Positions 1 through 9,293 of a stretch of 64,000 nt of DNA are shown in pieces. The DNA is taken from the NCBI RefSeq assembly GCF_050490315.1, contig NZ_JBNPEO010000001.1, forward strand, positions 1 through 64,000. The letters run 5' to 3'. Position 1 is the stretch's first letter. Each line of letters starts with the position of its first letter. The notes below the pieces were generated by a model that was not told where the DNA came from, did not search any database, and was given only the letters and a program-made list of their open reading frames with translations. The stretch is from JBNPEO01 sp050490315 (lineage in GTDB: Bacteria > Actinomycetota > Actinomycetes > Actinomycetales > Micrococcaceae). The position numbers and the translations under genes are program-made.

Positions 1-2904
1 TTGATGGCGCGGAAGTCAGGAGCGACTCGGGCAGGGTTTGCTGTGTTGCTGAAGTTTTTTCAGCAACATGCCAGATTCCCGGGTAGCCCTTCTGACCTTC
101 CACCGGGAGCTTTGAACTATATTGCGGCGCAGATTTCTGTTCCTCCCGTTGCGCTGGCTCCCTATTGGGGTGGGCGCTCGATCAAGTACCACCGGGCCGA
201 GATCCGGTCCCATTTTGGTTTCCGTGAGTTCACGACCGCTGATGAGGCCCGGCTGGCTGGGTGGTTGGCGGAGAGGGTGTGCCCGTCTGAGGTTCGAGAG
301 TCTGCGCTTGTGGAGGCTTCGCTGTCCCGGTGTCGTCAGGAGCGGATTGAGCCGCCGGGACGTGCGGGCAGGATTGTTGGTGCTGGCCGGGCGTTGTTTG
401 AGCAGCGCCTGTGTGCTCATGTGGGCAAGGTTCTAGGCCCGGACGGTGCGGCTGGGCTGAAGGCCTTGGTCGCTGATGGTGCAGCCGGTTCCCTGTTGTC
501 GGTGTTGAAGGCTGATCCGGGCCCGGCTGGTTTGGAGTCGTTGCTGGCGGAGGTGGAGAAGCTTTCAGCAGCCCAGGCTCTTGATTTACCGGCTGGCTTG
601 TTTGCCGGGGTTTCGGAGAAGGTCGTGAGTGCCTGGCGGGCGCGGGCGGCACGGATGTATCCATCGGATTTCCAGGACGCGCCGGCGCCGGTGCGGTTGA
701 CGCTGTTGGCGGCGTTGTGTCATCAACGGACGGCAGAGATAGCTGACAGCCTGGTCGATTTGCTGCTCGTGCTGGTGTTGAAGATCAATACCGGCGCGGT
801 GAGGAAGGTCGAGAAGGAACTGACCGAGGATCTGCAAAGGGTGCGCGGCAAGACGGCTTTGCTGTTCAAACTGGCCGAGAGGGCAGTCGCCTGCCCGGAT
901 GAGACGGTCCGGGAGGCCGTGTTCCCGGTGGTGAGTGAGAAAACCCTGCGGCAACTGGTCCAGGAGGCAAAAGCCAACGAGAGCGTGTTCCAGGGCAAGG
1001 TGAGGACCGTGTTGCGGGGTTCGTACTCGAATCATTACCGGCGGATGTTACCGGCGCTGCTGTCCGTGCTGCGGTTCCGGTGCCATAACACGGCGTTCCG
1101 GCCCATCATGGATGCCATCGCGTTGCTGGAACGGTATGCGGATGCTGGAAGTAAGAGCCAGTTCTTCGCGCCCGGAGAGGTAGTCCCGGTTGCGGGTGTG
1201 GTGCCCAGGTCCTGGGAGGGCGCTGTCCGGGACGAGAAGGGCAGGATCGAGCGGATCCCGTACGAGCTGTGCCTGCTCGTGTCCTTACGGGACGCTTTGC
1301 GCCGCCGCGAGGTTTTCGTTGACGGGGCGGGGAAATGGCGGGACCCGGAAGAGGACCTTCCCCAGGACTTCGACGCTTCCCGTGAGCTCCACTACGAGGC
1401 CCTGCAGAAACCGTTGGACCCGGCCAGGTTCATTCTTGATCTTCAGTCCAGAATGAGGAGGTCACTGGAGCACCTGGATAAGGGGCTGCCGGCCGATACC
1501 ACCGGTGGAGTGAAGATCACCAGACGCCGTGGGGCGCCGTGGATAAAGGTCCCCAAGCTGGAAAAACTCGACGAGCCGGTGAATCTGGGCAAACTCAAGG
1601 CCGAGGTCCTGGCCCGGTGGGGCACCCTGGACTTGCTAGAAGTCCTCAAGGAAGCGGACTTCCTGACCGGGTTTACCGGGGAGTTTGTTTCCGTGGCCTC
1701 CCGTGAGGTCCTTGACCGTGAGACCCTGCGCAGGCGTTTGCTGTTGTGCCTGTTCGGGCTTGGGACGAACATGGGCATCAAAGCGGTCACTGATGCCGGC
1801 GGTCACGGAGAGACGGAGCGGGAGCTACGCCATGTGCGCCGGACGTTCATTACGAAGGATAATCTGCGCCAGGCGATCGTGAAGGTCGTCAACGCCACGT
1901 TCGAGGCCAGGAACCCTCACTGGTGGGGTGAAGGGAACGCCTGTGCGTCGGATTCGAAAAAGTTCGGCTCCTGGGAATCAAACCTGATGACCGAATGGCA
2001 CAACCGCTACGGTGGTCCCGGCGTGATGATCTACTGGCACGTGGAAAAGAAATCGACCTGCATCTATTCCCAGCTGAAGAACTGTTCCTCCTCCGAGGTC
2101 GCGGCGATGATCGAAGGCGTTCTGCGCCACGACACCGACGCCGAGATCGAAGCAAACTACGTCGATACCCACGGGGCCTCGATCGTGGGGTTCGCGTTCA
2201 CCGAACTCCTGGGGTTCAAGCTGTTGCCGAGGTTGAAGAACATCGGCTCGATCCGCCTCTACCGGGCCAGCAATGAAGAAGCCTACGCCGAGATCAATGA
2301 CGTGTTGTCCAGGCCGATCAATTGGGAGATCATCGCCCAGCAATACGATCAGATGGTCAAATACGCCACGGCCCTCAAACTCGGCACGGCAGAGTCGGAG
2401 ACGATCCTGCGCCGTTTCACCCGGGGCGGGCCCAAACACCCCACGTACCAGGCCCTGGAGGAACTGGGCCGGGCCGTGCGGACGATCTTCGCCGCCGACT
2501 ACCTCGCCAGCGAAGACCTGCGACGCGAAATCAATTCCGGTTTGCAGGTAGTGGAGAACTGGAACAGCGGAAACGACGTCGTCTTCTACGGTAAAAACCG
2601 TGACCTCACGGGCCCTGACCGTGAAACGACCGAAGTGTCCATGCTCGCCCTGCACCTGCTCCAATCCTCCCTGGTCCTGGTCAACACCCTGCTGCTGCAA
2701 ACCGTGCTCGAGGTCAAGGAGTTCACCGGACTGCTCGAACCGGAAGACCGCAGGGGCCTCACACCGTTGTTCTGGACCCATATCAACCCCTACGGACGCT
2801 TCACCCTCGACATGAACACCCACCTGAACCTGGGCCAGATCTCTGCCGAACCCGAACACCGTACCCCCGGTGACAACCGCTTGGCCCAGGCCGCTGCTCT
2901 GTGA
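1..2904 (+). CDS. tnpA: Tn3-family transposase TnpA, 5' end cut by the window
   Basis: DDE transposase that would join Tn3-type transposon ends. The reading frame is open from the first base and enters at a KSGATRAGFAVLLKFF motif, which in related transposases follows a few dozen N-terminal residues, so the start lies outside the window. The N-terminal DUF4158-like segment covers about residues 1-150. The catalytic region covers the C-terminal third and includes NYVDTHGAS, LLPRLKNIGSIRLY and LDMNTHLNLG. It ends with TGA at 2902-2904, 15 bases before the next gene. It differs from the second Tn3 transposase at 26830-29796, so the two come from separate transposons. No resolvase or terminal repeat is visible beside it. 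Confidence 0.93.
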   Translation: MMARKSGATRAGFAVLLKFFQQHARFPGSPSDLPPGALNYIAAQISVPPVALAPYWGGRSIKYHRAEIRSHFGFREFTTADEARLAGWLAERVCPSEVRESALVEASLSRCRQERIEPPGRAGRIVGAGRALFEQRLCAHVGKVLGPDGAAGLKALVADGAAGSLLSVLKADPGPAGLESLLAEVEKLSAAQALDLPAGLFAGVSEKVVSAWRARAARMYPSDFQDAPAPVRLTLLAALCHQRTAEIADSLVDLLLVLVLKINTGAVRKVEKELTEDLQRVRGKTALLFKLAERAVACPDETVREAVFPVVSEKTLRQLVQEAKANESVFQGKVRTVLRGSYSNHYRRMLPALLSVLRFRCHNTAFRPIMDAIALLERYADAGSKSQFFAPGEVVPVAGVVPRSWEGAVRDEKGRIERIPYELCLLVSLRDALRRREVFVDGAGKWRDPEEDLPQDFDASRELHYEALQKPLDPARFILDLQSRMRRSLEHLDKGLPADTTGGVKITRRRGAPWIKVPKLEKLDEPVNLGKLKAEVLARWGTLDLLEVLKEADFLTGFTGEFVSVASREVLDRETLRRRLLLCLFGLGTNMGIKAVTDAGGHGETERELRHVRRTFITKDNLRQAIVKVVNATFEARNPHWWGEGNACASDSKKFGSWESNLMTEWHNRYGGPGVMIYWHVEKKSTCIYSQLKNCSSSEVAAMIEGVLRHDTDAEIEANYVDTHGASIVGFAFTELLGFKLLPRLKNIGSIRLYRASNEEAYAEINDVLSRPINWEIIAQQYDQMVKYATALKLGTAESETILRRFTRGGPKHPTYQALEELGRAVRTIFAADYLASEDLRREINSGLQVVENWNSGNDVVFYGKNRDLTGPDRETTEVSMLALHLLQSSLVLVNTLLLQTVLEVKEFTGLLEPEDRRGLTPLFWTHINPYGRFTLDMNTHLNLGQISAEPEHRTPGDNRLAQAAAL

Positions 2905-2919
2905 TGGAAAGGACCCCCT

Positions 2920-3600
2920 ATGGCCACGAATGAGAGATCCACGCCAAGAACCAAAGGCAAGCTTCTGCGCGCCAGAGTCCACCTCGTCGGGAGTAAACCA
3001 AAGATCTGGCGGCTATTCGAAGTCGATTCCAGCCTTTACCTGGACGAATTCCACGACGTTCTGCAGGTGATCATTGGCTGGGAAAACTCCCACCTGCATT
3101 CCTTTACCGACCGCAACCCGAACACCCCGGGCCGCGGACGGACACAGGCCAGGTCTTGGGCGCCTGCCTACGTCAGGGCAGAAGACGAGGAGGGCTGGTA
3201 CCTGCCTGAAGAGACCGTCCAGCTCGGGAAAGTCCTCAACGAAGGCTCAACCCCGCTGTTCTACGCATACGACTTCGGCGATAGCTGGCTCCACCGCATC
3301 GACTGGATCGAAACCGTCAGGAAAACCGGTGACGACGCCCATGCCCGGGTGATCCGCGGTAAACGACGCTGCCCCCTGGAGGACTCCGGTGGAATCGGCG
3401 GCTATGAAGACCTCATCGCCACTCTGGCCAACCCTGATGCCGTCGATGAATCAGACCGCGAGCACCTCCAGGGCCTGCACGAATGGGCCCAAGGAACCGC
3501 GCAACGATCCGGCGGAGAGGAAACTTTCGATCCCGCACACTTCGACCCGGTCAAAGTCAACGAAGAACTCGGCAGACTCTTCACACCCGAAGGAAACTGA
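2920..3600 (+). CDS. Plasmid pRiA4b ORF-3 family protein
   Basis: A 226-residue protein matching the pRiA4b ORF-3 family, named from an Agrobacterium plasmid; its biochemical role is not known to me. Family marks are RARVHLVGSKPKIWRLFEV near the N-terminus, the FHDVLQVIIGWENSHLHSF block at about residues 45-63, FYAYDFGDSWLHRI at about 110, and CPLEDSGGIGGYEDL at about 150. The start follows a GGAAAGGA ribosome site, 15 bases after the Tn3 transposase stop, so both may share a transcript. The family often travels with mobile DNA, so this may be a passenger of the upstream transposon (inference). Confidence 0.85.
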   Translation: MATNERSTPRTKGKLLRARVHLVGSKPKIWRLFEVDSSLYLDEFHDVLQVIIGWENSHLHSFTDRNPNTPGRGRTQARSWAPAYVRAEDEEGWYLPEETVQLGKVLNEGSTPLFYAYDFGDSWLHRIDWIETVRKTGDDAHARVIRGKRRCPLEDSGGIGGYEDLIATLANPDAVDESDREHLQGLHEWAQGTAQRSGGEETFDPAHFDPVKVNEELGRLFTPEGN

Positions 3601-3821
3601 CCAAGTGCCGGCCACGGCACAGCCAGGCCTGGCACCAATGGCATTGTGCCGGCATGCCTTAGCGAGTTTTTGTCTCCGCGTGGACGGCGCAGGAAACGCC
3701 AAGGATTGACGTAGTTTCCAGGAACTGGCGAGCAGGATCCCCCATCTGTCAAGTACCGTTGCGCTCGGCTGTCCATGAGGTCAGCCGGTCTCATGTTCTG
3801 TATTGAAAGGACTCCCCTGTC

Positions 3822-4202
3822 ATGGCAGGAATCATCCCCTGGCTGGGTGCGCTGGGCACCACAGGAAAAGCCGTTGTTGTAGCATCCGTCGTTGCCGCTG
3901 GTGGCACCGGTGCAGCAGTGGCCGCCACCGCCACCGTTGCGCCGACCGATGCGACGTCCACTGTGTCGCCGGCCGCCCCCGCCGCTGATCCGTCGGCTTC
4001 CTCCACGGCCACATCGTCGGTTGTTCCCGCATCGACGCCCACTCCGTCCAGCGCGCCCGTATCTTCGGCTGAGGTCCCGCCGGCGCCGGCGTCATCTTCA
4101 ACCGCACCGGAGTTGGCACACGCACCGGACGTACCAGTGATTGCCGAACCGGCAGAGGCACCGGAGGCGCCGGAGCATGCCGAACCTTCGGAGGAGCCGT
4201 AA
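3822..4202 (+). CDS. Small Ala/Pro/Ser-rich membrane or secreted protein
   Basis: A 126-residue protein of unknown function. One hydrophobic segment spans about residues 3-35 (short N-terminal stretch, then Val/Ala/Gly-rich). The rest is low-complexity Ala, Pro, Ser, Thr and Glu without cysteines, which suggests an anchored, disordered extracytoplasmic tail. An AAAGGA site precedes the ATG. Its layout resembles the small proteins at 13059-13328 and 18023-18244. It is convergent with the GH15 gene, and the 220-base interval between them shows no clear terminator. Codon choice is typical of high-GC coding sequence, but the low complexity makes the call less certain. Confidence 0.55.
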   Translation: MAGIIPWLGALGTTGKAVVVASVVAAGGTGAAVAATATVAPTDATSTVSPAAPAADPSASSTATSSVVPASTPTPSSAPVSSAEVPPAPASSSTAPELAHAPDVPVIAEPAEAPEAPEHAEPSEEP

Positions 4203-4425
4203 CAGGCCCGGACGGGCTAAGTACCGGGCTTACAGAATCTGGGCTCACGAGCTGAGAAATACCGTGATTGTCCGGTCGGCTGATTTCTCTGCGGTTGTTT
4301 GCCTTTGACATGAGCGGCGGGGCCCTGGGGGCGAGAGCGAAACGGGGCCCTCCGAGGCCGGGCCGGCGAGGGTTCCTTGTGGCCTCTTCGCTGTCTGCAC
4401 CTGGTGCGGCCGGCCGTGTTTGGGG

Positions 4426-6237
4426 TTAGTCCGGTGGCGGGGTTGTGCGGGCGGTGATTGTTTGATCGCTTCGGTGGCTGGGGCCGTGGTGGAGCTGGAA
4501 GGCGCTGGTGATCAGGGCGAAGTGGCTGAAGGCCTGTGGGGTGTTACCGAGTTGCCGGGCGTCTTGGACGTCCCATTCCTCGCTGAGCAGGCCCACGTCG
4601 TTGCGCAGGGTCAGGAGTCGTTCGAACAGTGTCGTTGCCTCGGTGCGTTTTCCGGCGCCAAGGAGTGCGTCGACGAGCCAGAAGGAGCAGGCAACGAAGA
4701 CACCTTCTCCGCCGGGCAGCCCGTCGTCGCTGTGTTGGGGGCGGTACCGGAGCACGTACCCGTCCTGGGTCAGGCCGCGCTGGATGGCGTCGATGGTGCC
4801 GGTGACGCGGGGGTGGTCCGGAGGAAGGAATCCGACCCTGGGGATCAGCAGGAGACTGGCGTCGAGTTCGGTGCCGCCGTAGGACTGGACGAAGGAGTTC
4901 ATTTCAGGGTTGAAGCCGTGCTCCATGACGTCGTTGTGGATGGCCTCGCGAAGGTCCTCCCACCGGTCTGCTGGTCCGGGGAGGTGGAACTGGCGGACTG
5001 CCTTGATCATCCGGTCTACTGCGACCCAGGCCATGACTTTGGAGTGGGTGAAGTGCCGCCTGGGTCCGCGCATTTCCCAGAGTCCGTTGTCGGGCTGTTG
5101 CCAGGCGTCCTCAAGGTGGTCCATTAGGGCGATTTGGATGTCCCAGGAGTCGTCCGCGTCGTGGAGGAGGGCGTTGCGGGTGAGGGAAAGCCCGTCGAGG
5201 ACTTCACCCCAGACGTCGAGTTGGAGTTGGTCGGCGGCCGCGTTGCCGGTGCGGACCGGCGTGGAGTCCTCGTACCCTGCCAGCCAGGGTATCTCGGCTT
5301 CGGGGAGCCTGCGCCGCCCGTCGAGGGAATACATGATCTGCAGGTCTGCCGGGTCGCCTGCCACGGCGCGCAGCAGCCATTCCCGCCAGGCTTTGGCCTC
5401 GTCCGTGTAGCCGGCTGTGATGAGGGACTGCAGCGTCAGCGTCGCGTCCCGGAGCCAGCAGTACCGGTAGTCCCAGTTGCGGGGCCCCCCGGGCTGTTCG
5501 GGAAGTGATGTCGTCGCAGCCGCGACGATGCCCCCGGTCGGGGCGAAGGTGAGTGCTTTGAGGGTGATCAGGGACCGCTGGACAGCGTCCCGGTAGGGGC
5601 CGGCGGCCGCGCTGCGCGAAGACCAGTCCTCCCAGTACGCCAGGGTCCCGGTCAGGGCATTCTCGGCGTCGACGGTCCGCGGCCGCCGCAAGTGGCTGGG
5701 TGACCAGGTAAGGACGAACGGGACACGCTCACCTGCCTTGACCGTGAATTCGCTGACCGTGCGGAGGTGTTCTCCCTCCATGGGGGCGGACGAGGACAGG
5801 TGAACCGAGTCGGGCCCGGCGACCGCATGAATCCCGGTTGTGGTGCGCCGGACCCAGGGGACCACGTGCCCGTAGTCGAAACGTAAGGCCAGTTCGCCGC
5901 GCATCGCGACGGTGCCGCTGAGTCCCTCTACGATGCGGATGAGGTCGGCGACCCCGTCCCGGGGAGGCATGAAATCGGTTACTCTGACCCTTCCCGTGCC
6001 GGTGTCCCATTCGGTCTCCAGGACCAGGGTGTCGGGCCGGTACCGGCGGCGGGTGCAGGTGCCTCCGGCGGCAGGGGCCAGCAGCCAGCGTCCCGCGTCG
6101 GGGGTGTCCAGCAGCGCGGCGAAACAGGCCGGCGAGTCGAAGTGCGGCAGGCAGAGCCAGTCGATGGATCCGTCTGTTCCGATCAGGGCTGCCGTGTGCA
6201 GGTCCCCGACGATGGCGTAATCCTCTATGCGCGTCAC
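4426..6237 (-). CDS. Glycoside hydrolase family 15 (glucoamylase/trehalase-like)
   Basis: A 603-residue cytoplasmic enzyme (no signal peptide) expected to release glucose from alpha-glucans or trehalose. Family marks are the N-terminal IEDYAIVGDLHTAALI..GSIDWLCLPHFDSPACFA block, the catalytic-domain core WDYRYCWLRDATLTL at about residues 258-272, and a C-terminal EGVFVACSFWLVDAL block. Length fits bacterial GH15 proteins. The GTG start lies one base after the TGA of the upstream glucose dehydrogenase, so translation is probably coupled. Together the pair could hydrolyse glucan to glucose and oxidise it. Whether trehalose or a glucan is the true substrate cannot be told from sequence. Confidence 0.9.
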   Translation of the reverse strand: MTRIEDYAIVGDLHTAALIGTDGSIDWLCLPHFDSPACFAALLDTPDAGRWLLAPAAGGTCTRRRYRPDTLVLETEWDTGTGRVRVTDFMPPRDGVADLIRIVEGLSGTVAMRGELALRFDYGHVVPWVRRTTTGIHAVAGPDSVHLSSSAPMEGEHLRTVSEFTVKAGERVPFVLTWSPSHLRRPRTVDAENALTGTLAYWEDWSSRSAAAGPYRDAVQRSLITLKALTFAPTGGIVAAATTSLPEQPGGPRNWDYRYCWLRDATLTLQSLITAGYTDEAKAWREWLLRAVAGDPADLQIMYSLDGRRRLPEAEIPWLAGYEDSTPVRTGNAAADQLQLDVWGEVLDGLSLTRNALLHDADDSWDIQIALMDHLEDAWQQPDNGLWEMRGPRRHFTHSKVMAWVAVDRMIKAVRQFHLPGPADRWEDLREAIHNDVMEHGFNPEMNSFVQSYGGTELDASLLLIPRVGFLPPDHPRVTGTIDAIQRGLTQDGYVLRYRPQHSDDGLPGGEGVFVACSFWLVDALLGAGKRTEATTLFERLLTLRNDVGLLSEEWDVQDARQLGNTPQAFSHFALITSAFQLHHGPSHRSDQTITARTTPPPD

Positions 6238-6238
6238 C

Positions 6239-7288
6239 TCAGCCGGCCTTGACTTCGAGGACGACTTTCACGTCGGTATCCTGGCGCCGGAAGGCGTCCT
6301 GGAAGTCGGCCAGTGGTACCCGGCGGGTGATCAGCCGCTGAAGCCAGGCGCTGTCGGCCTGCTCCAATGCCCTGACAGCGGCTTCATAGTGGCTGCGGTT
6401 GGCGTTGACGCTGCCGAATACCGATTCGTTGCCCAGCACCAGGGCACGGTTGACCGCGCCGATGTCCACTGGCTCGGTCCTGCCGGTGGAGGAGACTCCG
6501 GTCAGGCAGGTGACCGAGTCGAGGGCTCTGCAGGTCATCGTCTCGAGCACTACGGAGGCGACGCCGGTGCATTCGACCAGGATATCGGCCTGAATCCCGG
6601 AATCAGTGAGGCTCTCCGGGTGGTAGGTCGCTCCGAGCTCCCGGACGAGTCCCGGTTTCGGCCCTGCCCGCACTTGGTCAAAGACGTGGACGTCGAGTCC
6701 GCGCTGCACGCCCAGCACTGCCGCGAGCAGGCCGACCGGCCCGGCCCCGGTGACAACGGCGGTCTTCGGGGCAAAAAAGGCCCGGGAGCCGATCGCGTCG
6801 ATGTGCTGCCAGGCTTTGGCGACGATGGTTGTTGGTTCCAGCAGAACGCCGACGTCGGCCAGCGTGTTCGGAAGCCGGACGAGAGCATCAGGATCAGCCC
6901 GGAAGCGTTCTCGGGCGAACCCGTGCAGGCCTTTTATTCCGTGTTCGGTGTAGCGGCCGTTGCGGCACATATCCCACTGCCCCGCCGCGCACGCAGGACA
7001 CGGCACAGGGTCCGGACGGCGAACGATGCAGACCACCAGATCCCGGGGGCTGAGCCCGGAACCTGCCGGAGCGTCGAGGACACGGCCGATGTTCTCGTGT
7101 CCCAGAATCAGAAACGGTGACCCGGCGGGTGCTTCTCCGTATTCGCCGGAGGTGATCTCGGCATCGGTGCCGCAGAGCCCGACGGCCAGGGTCTCCACCA
7201 GGACCTGACCGTCCGCCGCGTCGGGCTCGGGGACATCCCTGAGCACCAACGGCTCCTTCGTCCCCGGGACGACAGTCAAAGCCTTCAC
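6239..7288 (-). CDS. Zinc-dependent alcohol dehydrogenase, probable glucose 1-dehydrogenase
   Basis: A 349-residue medium-chain dehydrogenase that would oxidise glucose (or a related sugar) with NAD(P)+. The N-terminal catalytic domain carries GLCGTDAEI..GEYGEAPAGSPFLILGHENIGRV, typical of glucose 1-dehydrogenases, and a zinc-loop-like cysteine set (CPACAAGQWDMCRNGRYTE) at about residues 95-113. A Rossmann motif TGAGPVGLLAA follows at about 180. I place the start at the GTG at 7288 because AGGAGGAAAAGAC stands directly upstream; an in-frame ATG at 7318 has no ribosome site. It is the first gene of a two-gene unit with the GH15 enzyme. Confidence 0.87.
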   Translation of the reverse strand: MKALTVVPGTKEPLVLRDVPEPDAADGQVLVETLAVGLCGTDAEITSGEYGEAPAGSPFLILGHENIGRVLDAPAGSGLSPRDLVVCIVRRPDPVPCPACAAGQWDMCRNGRYTEHGIKGLHGFARERFRADPDALVRLPNTLADVGVLLEPTTIVAKAWQHIDAIGSRAFFAPKTAVVTGAGPVGLLAAVLGVQRGLDVHVFDQVRAGPKPGLVRELGATYHPESLTDSGIQADILVECTGVASVVLETMTCRALDSVTCLTGVSSTGRTEPVDIGAVNRALVLGNESVFGSVNANRSHYEAAVRALEQADSAWLQRLITRRVPLADFQDAFRRQDTDVKVVLEVKAG

Positions 7289-7506
7289 GTCTTTTCCTCC
7301 TGCATCTCCGGGCGGCATCCGTCGACGCTTCTATGTCTTGTCAAGCGGTAGGAGTCGGGCTTGGCAGTCTGCCAACCCGCATTTTTCTCCCCGTTGTTTA
7401 GGTTGCTGGCGAAGCTTGCGGAGCTGTGTCCGACGGAGACCTGTCTACCCTTGGGCAAGTGCCGGGATTAGACAGGAACATACTCCCGCGGGGCGAGCCT
7501 GTGAGA

Positions 7507-7534
7507 CGTCTCGTATCCCATGGGATATGAGACG
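7507..7534. promoter_or_regulatory. 28-bp near-perfect palindrome, operator-like
   Basis: The left arm CGTCTCGTATCCCA is mirrored by TGGGATATGAGACG with one mismatched pair out of fourteen. It lies in a 515-base gene-free interval (7289-7803), 219 bases upstream of the glucose dehydrogenase start and 270 bases upstream of the 7804 gene. A dimeric regulator site is the simplest reading. I see nothing else convincing in this interval; open frames there lack ribosome sites and family resemblance. Confidence 0.45.
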
Positions 7535-7803
7535 GAACAGACAGTTGCAGTTGACCCCCGTTCAGCGTGCATGCTCACCGTGCGGGGTAAACGTACATTG
7601 CCCTATTGGTGGGGAGCCGGACACCGAGGTTGGAATGTGCAGAGCGGTGAGCGACCGGCTAACGGGACGATTCGACGGCTCTATACGGGACACCCCTTTC
7701 GGGACGGTGAGCTTCGTAGTCCGGTAAATACGCCGGTCCTCTGCCGCGCCGGATCGACCGGACGTCAGTTCACCGGAGCCGGCGGCTGCAGTACGATCGC
7801 CAT

Positions 7804-8310
7804 ATGAAAACCCCGGGAGAGGACCGGTGTCCGACGGTGCGCATGTTTCCGGACTATGCCGACACCGTGCTTTGGTTTGACGACCCCGTTGACTATGACC
7901 TCGCCGGCCTGACGCAAGGACTGGTCCGCGACCTGAGGGTCTGGGAACAGTCCTATTACGAGTCACTGACCCCGGACCTCGACTGGAAATCCGCGGAGCT
8001 CGCACGCCGGTTCACGCTGGAAGGCAACCGTCTGGCCCGGCGCGTAGCGGATGAACTCGGCGACGGCTACGAAATCGAGTTCAACTCCTACGAGAAAAAC
8101 GTGCCGACCCGCCGGTTCCGCGGAACGGGACCCGCCCTCAACGCCCGGGCGGCTGCCGCGTTCGATGCCTTGGCAGCCGCACTGCAGGCAAAACAGGACG
8201 AAATCTCCCGGGCCCGGACAGCAGCCCAGCGTGGAGAAAACACCGGATGGTTCGCCTACTCACCGCTTTCCGATACCGTCTTCAAGCCACCCCGGGCAGG
8301 GCGGGAATAG
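7804..8310 (+). CDS. Conserved hypothetical protein, 168 aa
   Basis: Not recognised. It is a soluble, acidic protein with no signal peptide or membrane segment. Features include MFPDYADTVLWFDDPVDYDLAGLT near the N-terminus (aspartate and aromatic rich), a helical middle with WKSAELARRFTLEGNRLARRVADELG, and an Ala/Gln-rich helix near residue 120-145. Amino-acid composition and third-position GC are those of a real gene. No strong ribosome site stands before the ATG. It stands alone and is convergent with the small membrane protein at 8421-8660. Confidence 0.65.
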   Translation: MKTPGEDRCPTVRMFPDYADTVLWFDDPVDYDLAGLTQGLVRDLRVWEQSYYESLTPDLDWKSAELARRFTLEGNRLARRVADELGDGYEIEFNSYEKNVPTRRFRGTGPALNARAAAAFDALAAALQAKQDEISRARTAAQRGENTGWFAYSPLSDTVFKPPRAGRE

Positions 8311-8420
8311 GCAGGCCGCAAACCCCGACGGACCGACCCGGCCCGGGGCTGGAAAATGTCCCGCGGGCGGCGTTCCTCGATTGGAACGCTCAGCGGTGAT
8401 GGTAGTCAGATGGAGATGGA

Positions 8421-8660
8421 TCAGGCTCTTCCGCTGGCGTTGCAGCGGACTGCGTGGACAGTCACGCCGACACTGACTACCGAGCTCAAGAACAGGGCCA
8501 CGAATCCGGCCGCGGCGGCGACGTAGTAGCTTGCCGGATCGGGCGCTGTATCGATTACTGGCTCCATGTAGAACCAAAAAGTGGAACCCGCGCTCACACC
8601 CAGTAATGCGATCACGCCAGTCAGGACCCACGCGGATATAGCAAGAATGACCATCTTCAT
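8421..8660 (-). CDS. Small two-helix membrane protein
   Basis: A 79-residue protein of unknown function with two hydrophobic segments, about residues 3-30 (VILAISAWVLTGVIALLGV) and 46-70 (YYVAAAAGFVALFLSSVVSV), separated by a short loop with Asp and Pro. GGGGGAGAT lies directly before the first ATG; the spacing fits better with the second ATG (8654), so the true start may be two codons later. It shares its orientation with two more small membrane-protein genes to the right. Confidence 0.55.
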   Translation of the reverse strand: MKMVILAISAWVLTGVIALLGVSAGSTFWFYMEPVIDTAPDPASYYVAAAAGFVALFLSSVVSVGVTVHAVRCNASGRA

Positions 8661-8725
8661 ATCTCCCCCACTTTTGGACGGGCTGGAGCCCGTTGTGCCC
8701 TGATCCTAGCCGTGCGCATAAATCC

Positions 8726-8743
8726 GGCGGGATTTTTCCCGCC
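8726..8743 (-). terminator. Hairpin downstream of the 8801-9220 gene
   Basis: GGCGGG and CCCGCC enclose a six-base A/T loop, 57 bases past the stop of the minus-strand gene. No U tract follows on the minus strand, so a simple intrinsic terminator is doubtful. Confidence 0.3.
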
Positions 8744-8800
8744 AAGCGATCGCTTCATCGGGAAACCCTTGAGCGAGGGCCCTGTTTGCGGGAGTTGGGG

Positions 8801-9220
8801 TCAGGATCGCCTGAGGTGGAAGGTCGCACCCTTTCTCTTCAGCTGCCAGATGGTTACGGTCCCGTCCGAGTGAAGGCCGGGGACGGTCTTCTTGACCTCG
8901 AGGACGTCGAGTCCTTCGGGGAACTCGCTGCGCGTTCGCAGCATGAACTCCACGCGGAACCTTTCATTCACGGCAACCCGAAGCACTCGCCGTCGTTTTG
9001 CAGTGAGCAGCGCTACTGCTGCCCACGTGATGTAAGGCAGGAGCACAAGCCAGGCTCCCGGACCGTCGTCATTCCATTGCCGGCCGAAGACTAGCCGGCA
9101 AACAATGAAGACCAGCGCGGCAACAATCACGGCTGCATTGCGGGTCCATTCAAGCCAACGGTAGGCGCGCATCTCTTCAAACGTGATGATCCATCTCTCG
9201 GCGCTGGATACTTCCGTCAT
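8801..9220 (-). CDS. Small membrane protein with cytoplasmic C-terminal domain
   Basis: A 139-residue protein of unknown function. Two membrane segments lie at about residues 25-42 (NAAVIVAALVFIVCRLVF) and 52-75 (GAWLVLLPYITWAAVALLT). A basic, beta-rich tail follows (FRVEFMLRTRSEFPEGLDV, then GTVTIWQLKRKGATFHLRR). I choose the ATG at 9220 because GGGAAGG lies 11 bases upstream; a GTG at 9229 is too close to that site. The gene is bounded upstream by the 28-bp repeat copy at 9294-9321. Confidence 0.6.
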   Translation of the reverse strand: MTEVSSAERWIITFEEMRAYRWLEWTRNAAVIVAALVFIVCRLVFGRQWNDDGPGAWLVLLPYITWAAVALLTAKRRRVLRVAVNERFRVEFMLRTRSEFPEGLDVLEVKKTVPGLHSDGTVTIWQLKRKGATFHLRRS

Positions 9221-9293
9221 GGGTGCCACGCCTTCCCTGCTGGAAACTCTTCACCTTCACAAGCATCGCGGTCAATGGATATCACCGTCTCGG

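Noticed and set aside
4420..5508. Long plus-strand open frames opposite the GH15 gene
   Set aside because: Antisense shadows of a high-GC coding sequence; codon and family evidence is on the minus strand.
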